From Ignavibacteriales bacterium (GTDB taxonomy: Bacteria > Bacteroidota > Ignavibacteria > UBA10030 > SZUA-254), in the NCBI GenBank assembly GCA_016214905.1, contig JACRMQ010000009.1, positions 1-64,000 of the forward strand: a DNA stretch of 64,000 bases, in the 5' to 3' direction. Below are positions 17,952 to 27,700 of the stretch, one piece after another. The position numbers were made by a program, and so were the translations under genes. Each line of letters starts with the position of its first letter. The stretch's first letter is position 1. The notes beneath the pieces were generated by a model. That model saw nothing but the letters and a program-made list of their open reading frames with translations, did not search any database and had not been told where the DNA came from.

Positions 17952-18728
17952 TTATGCTAATGCTGCGTTATCGCGTTTTCGTTTGGCGATTGCGGCTATC
18001 CCAATGCTTATTTCATATAGCAACAACATCGGCAGTGAAAAAACTCCCATCGTAAACGGATCGGTTGTTGGGGTTACTATCGCGGCGACAACCAATATAA
18101 CCACAAACGCATGGCGGCGGTACTTGCGCATGAATTTCGGTGTTAAAATTCCTAGCCGTGAGAGAAAATAAGAAACCATCGGTAATTCGAAAATTAAACC
18201 GGAGATTAAAATTAATTGTAAGACGAAACTTACATATTCACTCACCGAAATCATATTCTGAATAGTTGATGTACCGAACGTGGCAAAGAACTGAAGCATG
18301 TACGGCATCATGATAAAATAGGCGAAAGCAACACCTGCAAAGAAACATATCGACGAAAAGAAAACGATTCCCCAAATATATTTTCTTTCCTTCGGCATAA
18401 GTCCGGGTTGTATAAATTTCCAAACCTGAAATAAAATCCATGGCGCGCTGAGAACAATGCCCGACATTAAAATAACCACCATGTAAAAAGTTATTTGTCC
18501 GTACGGAATTGTATTAATAAGCACAAGCGGAGGATTTGTGAGGCGGCTGGGACGGAGTATCGCCTCATTGACAATCCAATCGGAAAAGAAACCACAAATT
18601 GCAGTAGTTACCAGAAGCCCGATAACTGCTTTGACAATTCGCCATCTCAATTCTTCAAGATGGTCGAGGAAAGTCATTTCATTTTCCGTTTCGTCTGAAG
18701 CACCGATATTTTTATTTCGCCATTGCAT
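17952..18728 (-). CDS. tatC: Twin-arginine translocase subunit TatC
   Basis: A 258-residue inner-membrane protein with six transmembrane segments and the family signature near the N-terminus, MTFLDHLEELRWRI, whose glutamates help bind the twin-arginine signal peptide. The middle segment FAYFIMMPYMLQFF is also typical. TatC receives folded precursors and recruits TatA to make the pore. No tatA/tatB gene lies in the window, so the rest of the system is encoded elsewhere. The gene is followed after 11 bases by the polyprenyl synthase. A leader of about 20 polar residues precedes the conserved motif, which is longer than in E. coli. Confidence 0.95.
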   Translation of the reverse strand: MQWRNKNIGASDETENEMTFLDHLEELRWRIVKAVIGLLVTTAICGFFSDWIVNEAILRPSRLTNPPLVLINTIPYGQITFYMVVILMSGIVLSAPWILFQVWKFIQPGLMPKERKYIWGIVFFSSICFFAGVAFAYFIMMPYMLQFFATFGTSTIQNMISVSEYVSFVLQLILISGLIFELPMVSYFLSRLGILTPKFMRKYRRHAFVVILVVAAIVTPTTDPFTMGVFSLPMLLLYEISIGIAAIAKRKRDNAALA

Positions 18729-18785
18729 GATTGGTTCAAATAAATCTAATTCGGAGAGGAGATCAAATGAATAGGCGCTTTAATA

Positions 18786-20075
18786 TTATTGAACATAAAG
18801 TGGAAATTTCACACAAAGTTCTTTCACTTTTTGTTCTACTTGTCGGGCAATATCAAGATTACCGATATTTCTCAAAACTTCATCGATCAACTCACCAACA
18901 ATCTCCATCTCCGGTTCTTTCATTCCGCGTGTTGTCAGAGCAGGTGTGCCGACACGAATACCGCTCGTTATTAACGGACTCTTATCATCGAACGGCACGC
19001 CATTTTTATTAACAGTGATTCCGGCAGGATCAAGAGCTTCCTGCGCTGCTTTGCCTGTGAGGTTTTTATTCCTTAAATCAATTAGCATTAAATGGTTATC
19101 GGTGCCACCGGAAATAATATTATATCCCAAACTCATCAATTTAGCGGCGAGTGCTTTTGCATTTTTAATTACCTGTTTCGCATATTCTTCGAATTGTGGT
19201 TGCAAATTTTCGCCAAACCCGACTGCCTTTGCAGCAATAATGTGCATTAAAGGTCCACCCTGAATTCCGGGAATAACCATCGAATCAATTAATTCCGACA
19301 TTATCTTTCTTCTTCCTGATTTCGGTGCAACAATGCCGAATGGATTTTCAAAATCTTTACCCATTAAAATTAATCCGCCACGCGGACCGCGAAGTGTTTT
19401 GTGTGTTGTTGAAGTTACTACATGGCAATGGGGAAGAGGATCGTTTAATAATTTTTTTGCAATCAATCCCGCCGGATGTGCGATATCTGCAAACAAAAAC
19501 GCACCAATTTTATCTGCGATAACACGGAATGCTTTATAATCGATGTTGCGCGAGTAAGCGCTTGCTCCAACTGTGATCATCTTTGGTTTTTCTTTTAAAG
19601 CGATTGACTCAACTTCATCATAATCGATGTAGCCGGTTTCCTTTTTAACACCATAGGCCACAAAATTGTAAAGCTGGCCTGAGAAATTTACCGGTGAACC
19701 GTGTGTGAGATGTCCACCATGAGAAAGATTCATGCCCATAACTTTATCACCCGGTTTTACAAAAGTGAAATAGACCGTCATGTTTGCCTGTGAACCGGAG
19801 TGCGGTTGAACATTCGAATACTCGGCACCGAATAATTTTTTCGCACGGTCTCTTGCCAAATCTTCTGCCATGTCCACATATTCACAACCGCCGTAATAGC
19901 GTTTGCCAGGATAACCTTCAGCATATTTATTTGTCATAACCGAGCCGATTGCTTCAAGGACGGCGCGGCTTACGAAATTTTCGGAAGCGATGAGTTCGAG
20001 TTTGGTATTTTGGCGATTGGTTTCGTTCTGGATAGTATTAAAAACTTCGGGGTCTTGCTGGCGTAAGGTGTTCAT
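18786..20075 (-). CDS. glyA: Serine hydroxymethyltransferase
   Basis: A 429-residue PLP enzyme of usual length that interconverts serine and glycine and charges tetrahydrofolate with one-carbon units. The PLP lysine is K226 in [14 protein letters not shown]. Other signatures are [10 protein letters not shown] near residue 30, the [13 protein letters not shown] substrate loop (53-65), PHSGSQANM, and [10 protein letters not shown] with the aspartate that binds the pyridine nitrogen. It is cytosolic. rpiB lies 30 bases upstream on the same strand, so a shared transcript is likely. Confidence 0.98.
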   Translation of the reverse strand: MNTLRQQDPEVFNTIQNETNRQNTKLELIASENFVSRAVLEAIGSVMTNKYAEGYPGKRYYGGCEYVDMAEDLARDRAKKLFGAEYSNVQPHSGSQANMTVYFTFVKPGDKVMGMNLSHGGHLTHGSPVNFSGQLYNFVAYGVKKETGYIDYDEVESIALKEKPKMITVGASAYSRNIDYKAFRVIADKIGAFLFADIAHPAGLIAKKLLNDPLPHCHVVTSTTHKTLRGPRGGLILMGKDFENPFGIVAPKSGRRKIMSELIDSMVIPGIQGGPLMHIIAAKAVGFGENLQPQFEEYAKQVIKNAKALAAKLMSLGYNIISGGTDNHLMLIDLRNKNLTGKAAQEALDPAGITVNKNGVPFDDKSPLITSGIRVGTPALTTRGMKEPEMEIVGELIDEVLRNIGNLDIARQVEQKVKELCVKFPLYVQ

Positions 20076-20105
20076 GGTGTTTCCCGTTTTTGTTCTGAAA
20101 ATAAT

Positions 20106-20543
20106 TTAAAGATTTGTTAGTGAATGAATTTTTTTGACCCGGATTTTATGTCTTCCTCCTTCAAAAGCAGTCGAGAGGAAAAAATTTACAATTTCTGCAA
20201 CGATTTCCCATTCTGTTAAGCGAGCTCCAATGCAAAGGATGTTGGTGTTGTTATGCGCCCGTGCCCAGATTGAGGCTTCTTTTGATTCAATATTTGCAGC
20301 GCGGATACCTGAATGTTTGTTCGCCGTGATTGCCATACCAATACCTGTTCCGCAAACTAAGATACCGTATTTAGAATCACCCTTGCTCACACTTGTTGCA
20401 ACTGCATGAGCATAATCAGGATAATCGCACGACGTTGTTGAATGTGTTCCAAAATCATGGAATTTAAAATTCATCGAAGTGAGAAGCGTTTTTATCTTCT
20501 CCTTATATTCAAAACCTGCATGATCGGATCCAAGTGCAATCAT
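20106..20543 (-). CDS. rpiB: Ribose-5-phosphate isomerase B
   Basis: A 145-residue enzyme interconverting ribose-5-phosphate and ribulose-5-phosphate in the pentose phosphate pathway. The N-terminal motif IALGSDHAGFEYK carries the substrate aspartate and histidine. C64 in LVCGTGIGMAI is the likely catalytic base of the RpiB type, and ARAHNNTN holds the conserved histidine. Length is normal. It sits between the barrel gene (6 bases upstream) and glyA (30 bases downstream) on the minus strand. Confidence 0.95.
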   Translation of the reverse strand: MIALGSDHAGFEYKEKIKTLLTSMNFKFHDFGTHSTTSCDYPDYAHAVATSVSKGDSKYGILVCGTGIGMAITANKHSGIRAANIESKEASIWARAHNNTNILCIGARLTEWEIVAEIVNFFLSTAFEGGRHKIRVKKIHSLTNL

Positions 20544-20549
20544 ATTTGT

Positions 20550-21821
20550 TTACTCCTGAGGTGGGCGCTCAAACCAAACTTCGCCGCCGCTGAGCGAAAC
20601 TGAAAGCCGAAAGATATTATCTTTTTGCAACTGATTGTCTGTTGTGCCACGAAAGCTGTATCCGAGATTTACGTTCAAGCGTGTATCTGTAAACAAAGGC
20701 GCTCCAAATCCGATTGTAAATCCTAACTCATTTAACGGTTCATTCTTCAACTTATAATAAGAAGAATTGTAAAATATTCCTGCCCGGTATGCGACCCGCT
20801 GGAAATACGGAGATGAAAGATCGCGTTTGTTAAGAAACTCTAATCCTCCGGATATACGGAAACTATTTCTGATCTCTGATGAACTGTTTCTGAAGAGAGA
20901 ATATTTTTCCCAATTCTGATAGAAGAAATCACCCGCATAAAGTATCTTCTCTGTTGAATATGCGATGCCACCGCCGAACGATAAAGGTATTTCTAATTTC
21001 CCGGTAACCGCATCTGCGCTGTCTTTTAGAAATATCGTTGAGGTGTTGAATGAGTAAAATTTCTGTTCCTTCGCTTTCAATGAAGCGCCGGTTGAAATAA
21101 TTCCGCCGATGGAAAGCATTTGTGATTCGGAAAGGTTCAGAATTGATTTTAATCCCGTGTATACAAATCCTGCCGTTGCACCAAAACCATTCGCTTCGAC
21201 GGTTCGTGTAACTTCACTGCTTGTGTAGTTTGAACCGGTGAAAAGCTGCCTGGTCGTATAATTAAGCGTGCCTGAGTAATAATCAATTTTTAAACCGAAG
21301 TTTAATTCTGAACCGATTTTGACAGACGCGCCAAGATTTGTTTGAGATATTCCGCCATCACCTAGATATTGAATGTTATAATTGAGTGTGTCGAAAGTAT
21401 TCGGAGTGATTGTATTATAATTTATTCGACTGAACGGAATAAGCCCGAAGCCGAGTGTTACACCATTGCTTGGTAAGATGGGCAGAGTAACCATTAAACC
21501 GCTGAAGGTAACACCGCTGAAAAATCGTGATTCGTTATTGTCTTTAGCCGAAATTCCCTCATACGAAGCGCCGAACGAATATCGTGTGCGATTGATCTGC
21601 GTCCATGCCGCAGGATTCATCCTGTTGATCGAAGCGGAGGTCAAGACGGCGAATGACGCACCACCCATTCCATAAGCACGACTTGAAGGAAAATATTGCA
21701 ATTCTCCTATCCCATACCGTGAACTGCCGATACCGCCGTTACCGGCAAGTAAATATTGAAATCCGATAAGAATTGAAAACGAAACAATGAATATTCTCGA
21801 GTATAAAATTTTCCGTTTCAT
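20550..21821 (-). CDS. Outer-membrane beta-barrel protein (PorV/FadL-like fold)
   Basis: A 423-residue protein with an N-terminal signal peptide (about residues 1-26, ending LLAG). The start of the mature part, RAYGMGGASFAV followed by SINRMNPAAW, is the N-terminal pattern seen in FadL/OmpP1 and PorV-type barrels of this phylum. The rest is alternating amphipathic strands with Gly and aromatic residues, and the C-terminus has IFRLSVSLSGGEVWF. It probably sits in the outer membrane as a barrel of about 14 strands. Function is unknown: candidates are a hydrophobic-compound channel or a paralogue of the T9SS shuttle PorV. It lies 2 bases after the DNRLRE-like lipoprotein gene and upstream of rpiB, so an envelope pair is embedded in a metabolic operon. 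Confidence 0.75.
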   Translation of the reverse strand: MKRKILYSRIFIVSFSILIGFQYLLAGNGGIGSSRYGIGELQYFPSSRAYGMGGASFAVLTSASINRMNPAAWTQINRTRYSFGASYEGISAKDNNESRFFSGVTFSGLMVTLPILPSNGVTLGFGLIPFSRINYNTITPNTFDTLNYNIQYLGDGGISQTNLGASVKIGSELNFGLKIDYYSGTLNYTTRQLFTGSNYTSSEVTRTVEANGFGATAGFVYTGLKSILNLSESQMLSIGGIISTGASLKAKEQKFYSFNTSTIFLKDSADAVTGKLEIPLSFGGGIAYSTEKILYAGDFFYQNWEKYSLFRNSSSEIRNSFRISGGLEFLNKRDLSSPYFQRVAYRAGIFYNSSYYKLKNEPLNELGFTIGFGAPLFTDTRLNVNLGYSFRGTTDNQLQKDNIFRLSVSLSGGEVWFERPPQE

Positions 21822-21823
21822 AA

Positions 21824-22972
21824 TTATGGTAACTTTGTGTAGATGATTGATAATTTTGGTTTCAGTTGTGATGCCGCCTTATTGTTGAAAATAGAAAAAT
21901 GATCGAACGAATAATTCTCAGAATAAGGTCTGATGAGCAGACCGTGGTTCGGTTCACGAACAAGCCAGCTTTGCACGATGGTTTTTATATCGGCACGATA
22001 AATTTTATATCCGTTCTTGATTACAGGTGAGCAAAGTGTTCCGAGAGCGGTTGAATCGAAAGGATAGTAATTTTTTCGAATCAAGTGAACTAAAAGTGAA
22101 TCGTGGGTGCGCGAAATTGACAGAGGATCACTTGTATCGGATGATAGTTCAAGTATCGCGCGAGTTATGCTGATATGTTTCGGTAAACTATTCAAGTTGA
22201 ACTGAATTTTCCCGCGATAACCGATCCCGCTCTGTACTAAAATTGTTGTATCTACAATCGGTATTGCCGCATTCGAGACGAATGTGGTTTGTACCGCATT
22301 TTTTATGAAATGTTTGATCGTATCGCCTGTGATATGATATGCAATCGTAAGCTTTGGTGATTTATCCGCAAGTGTTAAAAATCTGGATCCTATAATAATA
22401 TCGCTGCCATCTAAACCCGGCACCAAAAGAATACCGTTGGGCTTATCTATCTTGTTCCGAACCCATTTCTCAGCGAGAGAATCTATCGGGATGTTGATGT
22501 TTTTTAGTCCGGTAAATGATTGTTGAAAATCATATTTGACAGTCGGGTTATAGGAACCATCCAACGAATCCCACAAAAAAGTAGATTGGTCCCAATTTAC
22601 ATTCATCTCATAGATTCCGAAGCGAATGTTCCCGATGGTATCTGGGACGGAATAATTGAGATTGAGAGTAACATACGCAGTGTCTATGATTGCCGAATCG
22701 GGAACTGATGTTATTTCAGAGAATTGCATAAGGCCGCGAGATTCGATATTTGAACCTCCGGTTGAATACTTTCCTACCATAATATGTGAAGTGCCGCTAA
22801 ATCGGTATAAAAAAGATGTATCGGCAGTTGAAAATAATTCAGTAGTTGCCACCGAAAGTGTGTCGTATGGTGAGATCATCCCGGTGCCGAGGATGCCCGG
22901 ATCATCGCTGCATCCGGGGAGAATACCGGCAATGATTATTGCTAAAATAAAAATATAATTTATGTATTTCAT
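21824..22972 (-). CDS. Secreted lipoprotein with DNRLRE/DUF4270-like repeats
   Basis: This encodes 382 residues with a clear lipoprotein signal (lipobox LPGC, Cys21). The mature protein begins with SDDPGILGTG, then shows two beta-rich units of about 150 residues, each with the pattern D-T-A-Y-V-T-L-N-L or R-A-I-L-E-L followed by I-x-x-W and a late H-G-L-L-I motif. This recalls DNRLRE and DUF4270 proteins, beta-sandwich modules found on cell-surface proteins of Bacteroidota. It would be anchored in the outer or inner membrane. Its start overlaps the gmhB stop by four bases (22969-22972), so translation is coupled, and the barrel gene follows 2 bases later. Function unknown. Confidence 0.65.
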   Translation of the reverse strand: MKYINYIFILAIIIAGILPGCSDDPGILGTGMISPYDTLSVATTELFSTADTSFLYRFSGTSHIMVGKYSTGGSNIESRGLMQFSEITSVPDSAIIDTAYVTLNLNYSVPDTIGNIRFGIYEMNVNWDQSTFLWDSLDGSYNPTVKYDFQQSFTGLKNINIPIDSLAEKWVRNKIDKPNGILLVPGLDGSDIIIGSRFLTLADKSPKLTIAYHITGDTIKHFIKNAVQTTFVSNAAIPIVDTTILVQSGIGYRGKIQFNLNSLPKHISITRAILELSSDTSDPLSISRTHDSLLVHLIRKNYYPFDSTALGTLCSPVIKNGYKIYRADIKTIVQSWLVREPNHGLLIRPYSENYSFDHFSIFNNKAASQLKPKLSIIYTKLP

Positions 22973-23571
22973 GAGGTTTTGATGGTTTCAGGTGATTGTT
23001 TGTTAATATTTTCTCGTATAAAATTCATTGCTTCAATTAAATCATTCGCAATAAAATCTATGTGAATATTGTTAAGACGACAGATTTTTAATTCTTCATT
23101 GCCATAACCGGTAAGGACAAGAATCGTTCGTGCGCCGCAATTGTTCCCGGTTTGGATGTCGATCATTTTATCTCCAACAACAAAAGATTTTAACAGATCG
23201 ACATTGTGGTCTTTTGCCGCCTGATGAAGCATTCCGGTTTTCGGTTTACGGCATTCGCAATCTCTTCTGTATCGCTCAGATCCGAATTCGGGATGATGCG
23301 GGCAGTAATACAATCCATCAATCCTGGCGCCTTTGTTTTTAAGCTGAGTCGTTAATTCAGAATGAATTATTTCAAGTTCATTTTCGGTTAAAAGACCGCG
23401 AGCAATACCCGATTGGTTTGTGACGATGAAGAGAAGTAAGCCAAGTTCGTTCGCAAAGCGAATGGCTTCGGCTGATTCAGCAAGAAGTTGAATTTGTGAG
23501 GGGGAACGAAGATAATCCACTTCTTCAACGATCGTTCCATCGCGATCTAAAAAAATGCCGGCGCGGTTCAT
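22969..23571 (-). CDS. gmhB: D-glycero-D-manno-heptose-1,7-bisphosphate 7-phosphatase
   Basis: A 200-residue HAD phosphatase that removes the 7-phosphate in heptose biosynthesis for the lipopolysaccharide core. The nucleophile motif is D9-R-D11-G-T, motif II is IVTNQSGIARG, and the structural zinc site specific to GmhB is visible as CPHHP and CECRKPK. Motif IV is FVVGDKMIDI. It overlaps the preceding glycogen-synthase-like gene (23568-23571) and the following lipoprotein gene by four bases each, so the three are translationally coupled. Related HisB-type phosphatases share the fold, but the zinc loop and the GIARG motif favour GmhB. Confidence 0.88.
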   Translation of the reverse strand: MNRAGIFLDRDGTIVEEVDYLRSPSQIQLLAESAEAIRFANELGLLLFIVTNQSGIARGLLTENELEIIHSELTTQLKNKGARIDGLYYCPHHPEFGSERYRRDCECRKPKTGMLHQAAKDHNVDLLKSFVVGDKMIDIQTGNNCGARTILVLTGYGNEELKICRLNNIHIDFIANDLIEAMNFIRENINKQSPETIKTS

Positions 23572-24434
23572 CCGTTGTTCTTTGATAGATCCCTATAAAT
23601 ATCGATGAGTGTTTGGGCGATATGCGAGTGCCCTGAACCATTTTCAGACTTCATCGATACGATGGCTGACTTCCGTTTATGCAAAATTTTTCCAACATCG
23701 TCGCAGGGTTCTTTCCAAATACCTTTATCGGCTCTGCTTCCGAATGTCGTGATTACATCTGCAAACGATAAACCCATCTTCATGAAGTTCAATCTATCCG
23801 AGTCTTGACCGTTACCGTTATTCCGAAAGTGATCAAATGGGAGCCCCGATTTATCTAACGAGCTTTTTGGAAACGAAGCGTGGGGAGACATGTTGTAAAC
23901 AGTAAATACTGTCCGGACATTTTTAAAATAAGGATCATTTTTATAGATAGTCTTTAAATAAGCCGGAATCAAGCCTGCCTGCCAATCGTTACAATGAATA
24001 ATGTCGGGTTGCCAATGGAGACGTTTCAAAGTTTCCAAGACACCGCGGCAGAAAAAAATAAATCGTTCATCATTGTCGGGAAAATATTTTTTTGTTTCAG
24101 GATGAAAATACAATCCATCGCGGTCAAAATACCGATCGTTCGAGAGAAAATAAACAAGAACTTTATGATTATCGCTGCACAAGTATGATGATTTTACATG
24201 GGCATGCTCGAACGTGGCGGCGATCGGGACTTCAATGTCTTTCATGCGGAGGAGGTTATGCAGTTGAAAACGCCGATTACTGATTGAGCTGTATCCCGGC
24301 AGCATAACCCGGATATCATGGCCGAGCGATTTCAATATTTTTGGTAAATTGCCTGCAATGTCACCGATGGCACTTGTCTTGATAAATGGATCGGCTTCGC
24401 TTGCTACAAAAAGTATCCCTATTGGTTTTGGCAT
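23568..24434 (-). CDS. Glycogen/starch synthase-like protein, N-terminal GT5 domain only
   Basis: A 288-residue protein matching only the N-terminal Rossmann half of GlgA-type glycogen synthases, which normally have about 480 residues. It shows GILFVASEADPFIKT at the start, HCNDWQAGLIPAYLK in the middle and the TVYNMSP / FPKSSLDKSGLP region. The ADP-glucose motif K-T-G-G-L is altered to K19-T-S-A-I, and the second GT-B half with the nucleotide-sugar site is absent. The gene has a proper stop and overlaps gmhB, so it is not simply cut by a frameshift here. It probably lacks glycogen synthase activity on its own. A binding, regulatory or envelope-sugar role is possible, given its coupling to gmhB. 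Confidence 0.7.
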   Translation of the reverse strand: MPKPIGILFVASEADPFIKTSAIGDIAGNLPKILKSLGHDIRVMLPGYSSISNRRFQLHNLLRMKDIEVPIAATFEHAHVKSSYLCSDNHKVLVYFLSNDRYFDRDGLYFHPETKKYFPDNDERFIFFCRGVLETLKRLHWQPDIIHCNDWQAGLIPAYLKTIYKNDPYFKNVRTVFTVYNMSPHASFPKSSLDKSGLPFDHFRNNGNGQDSDRLNFMKMGLSFADVITTFGSRADKGIWKEPCDDVGKILHKRKSAIVSMKSENGSGHSHIAQTLIDIYRDLSKNNG

Positions 24435-24513
24435 GATGTCCGATTATTATGAGGAAATCTGATAGATTTGCAATACAATTTACGAATATTTCGCCAAAAA
24501 AACAACAATATTC

Positions 24514-24542
24514 TTGACATTCTTGAAAACTTTCTATATATT
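24514..24542 (+). promoter_or_regulatory. Sigma70-like promoter upstream of porU
   Basis: TTGACA (24514-24519), a 17-base spacer and TATATT (24537-24542) form a near-consensus -35/-10 pair, in the 211-base space between two divergent genes. The transcript would start near 24549 and run into porU after a leader of 100-160 bases. The spacer includes TTCTTGAAAA and the flank TTCAAGAAAA, an imperfect inverted repeat (TTCTTGAA at 24519-24526, TTCAAGAA at 24545-24552) that could be an operator. Confidence 0.5.
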
Positions 24543-24708
24543 TATTCAAGAAAATATTTCATCAACCGGAGCTTTCTTTATCGATTTTGTTAAAGGTTAA
24601 CATCAAAAAGTCCATAACTGCGTAAGCAGATATCATTTTTTTAATTTGTCATCAATATTGAAACCTTTAACATCATATATAGAGAGAGAAAATCGGTTAA
24701 TCCACCGA

Positions 24709-27700
24709 ATGTCTCACATAAGTCGATATTCGGTTTTTTGTTTTTATAACTTGCCGATCTTTAGAATATCCTTAGGAATTTTAATCATCCTGCTATCGTG
24801 TTCAACTATACTGGACGCTCAAGATGTGCGCGTAATTCAGTCTGATGCGGCAGGTTGCACTATTCAGTTCTCTCCAACTTATTCTTCACCGGAAACTCTT
24901 TTGGTCGATGGATTTCAAACAATCCGCTACAGTTTCGCGAAAGCAATCCATTATTCTGAAGCAAAATCCGGAGAACCGGAAATTCTGGTCCGCTCAACTC
25001 TTGTACAGATGCCCGGATTGTTAGGTAATACGGTTTCGATACTGCAAAGTGAATATGAAGAAATTCAGAATGTTTTAATTCCGCCGGTACCTTATTCTGC
25101 GCGGAATTCAGTTGGAATGACTGCTGAGTATCGTTTTGATCCGGACTTATACAATCGGAACGGATTCGCTCCAGTCAATTTAGCGTGGATCGATCATATC
25201 GGAGAAACGCGAGGAATGTTCTTGGGATCGTTGCGTATATCTCCAATCCAATTTGATCCTATTCGAAAAATATTACGTAGATATACACGATTGGTTATTC
25301 GAGTGAACTTTGGAATACCCGATCTATTACATCGTGCCGGTCAGCTCCGCAACGATCTGACTGGGAGCAATATCATAAATCAGTCCATAGTAGCGGTTAC
25401 CGATCGACTTACAACAAGCGGTAAAGTTAACAGTGTTCTTAGCGAAGGGACATGGTATCGGTTCGATGTAAGAGAAGACGGAATGTATAAGCTTACAGGT
25501 CAAATTTTACTCAATACCGGAGTACCTGCAAATACTGATCCGAACACAATCAAAGTGTACTCAAACGGCGGTATGAGAACACCGATCGATGTTAGTACCT
25601 ACTATCCGGATGATCTTGTTCAGAATGCTGTCGAGATTTTTGATGGTGGTACAGCCGGACATTTAGACCCGACCGATTATATAATATTTTACGGAAAAAG
25701 TTCGCGCGGATGGAAATATAATCCGTCATCTAAGATGTTTTCACATTATATCAATTATTTTGATGATCGGAGTTTTTATTGGATAACTTACGGTGGTGCT
25801 ATCTCGAAGCAAGTTGCGAAAGTTACGAATCCATTCCAGACTGCCGGATTTGTCCCCCAGACCGTTGAAGCTAAAATATTCCGTGAAGATGATAAATCGA
25901 ATTTATTCAGTTCAGGGATTGAGTGGATGGGAGAATCTTTTCTCGGAGGCGGGCAGATTGTGTATCGTCATCAGCTCCCCGGTTTGGATCTCACCCAACC
26001 GATGCGCTATAAATTTAATATCGGTGCGTTATCGGTAGCGTATTCATCATTTGAAATTTATGAGCATGATTCACTGCTGTCTACCTCATCTATTCGCGGT
26101 GATGGCGGCGACTATCCGAATTATATATCCGTCACAACGCCGTTTATCGGAAGGATTCCAAACTTTACAGATGGACAATCGGTATTGAGATTCCGGTATA
26201 ATAATTCTTCAGCGGGGCGCGGTTATATCGATTGGTATGAAATATTTTACCGGCAAGTGCTGAGGGCTCAGAATGATATATTTTCGTTTCATACGAATGA
26301 TACAAGTGCGATCGCTGAATACCGTGTCTCAGGTTTCGGCGGTGGCAACGTTTTTGTTTTTGATGTTTCAAAATATGACAGTCTTATTAAAATAGAGACC
26401 ACTCAAATTTCAATGGATACCTGCACATTCCAATTAGCATTGAATGCCGGAACAACGAGGGAAATATTTGCAATTGGTCAGAATGGTTTTAAAATACCAG
26501 GAACTATAACATCCGTTCAAAATCAGAATTTACACGGTGACGCTAACGAAGCAGAGTTCGTTATCGTAACACATAAAGATTTTATTTCTACTGCCGAAAG
26601 GTTAAAACAACATCGAGAGGGAAAAAGTAAAAATCCGATCTCGACTCAAGTTTTCGACATTGAAGAAATTTACAATGAATTTGGCGGAGGTTCAAGTTCT
26701 CCCGTCGCGGTCAGAAACTTTTTGAAATATGCTTACCTCAACTGGCAAAAACCTCCGAAATATCTATTGCTTCTGGGAGACGGAGATTTTGATTATAAAC
26801 GCACATTGGGATCAGATGAACCAAATTGGGTTCCACCGTGGGAATCTACTGAATCGTTTATTCAATTGTATTCGTATGCAAGCGATGATCTCTACGGTGT
26901 TTTTTTTACGGGAGAAAGAGTGAACCTTGGTATCGGCAGGTTACCGGTTCGATCCGTAACCGAAGCGAATAATGTTATTGATAAAATAATTGAGTATGAA
27001 ACTGAGTCTGTTCCGGATATCTGGAAACTCAGATTTACTTTTGTTGCAGATGACGGACCGGGTGTACCAGATAGAAATGATCGATCAATTCACATGGCGC
27101 ATGCTGAAGGTATCGCTGCCATGGTCCCGGCATTGTTTGAGAAAAGGAAGATATATATCTACGAAAATCCGACAGTATATACACCAGCCGGTAGGCGTAA
27201 ACCAACAGCGAATCTTGCAATTCGAAATGCAATAAACCAAGGGAGTCTTGTTTTAAATTTTGCCGGGCACGGAAATCCGCGCCTCTGGACACATGAAGCT
27301 ATTTTTGTTAAAGAAACCGATTTTCCCTTGCTGACGAATAAGGGAAAATATTTTTTCTTAGTTGCGGCAACATGCAATTATTCGAATTTCGATTTGCTGA
27401 CAGATCAATCAGGGGGTGAATTACTCATGTTAATGAAAAATGCAGGCGCAATTGGCGTTTTCTCGGCTCTTCGCCCGGTTTACGCAGATGCTAACTATGC
27501 ACTGAATGTTGATTTATATACGCATCTTATAGATACAACACGTAACGGTACTGTTAAAACAAAACGGTTGGGAGATATCATCTTCCAAACCAAGCAGCAA
27601 TTTCCTGATCTTGTGAATGATAGGAAATATTTTCTTATTGGAGATCCTTCTCTGGAGCTTCAGTTCCCGAAACTTGTCGCTTCTGTAGACAGCATAAACC

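Noticed and set aside
24646-24708. TTG start giving a longer PorU
   Set aside because: The extra 21 residues put a polar, charged segment before the signal peptide and no ribosome-binding site precedes the TTG; ATG at 24709 was preferred, though neither start is strongly supported.
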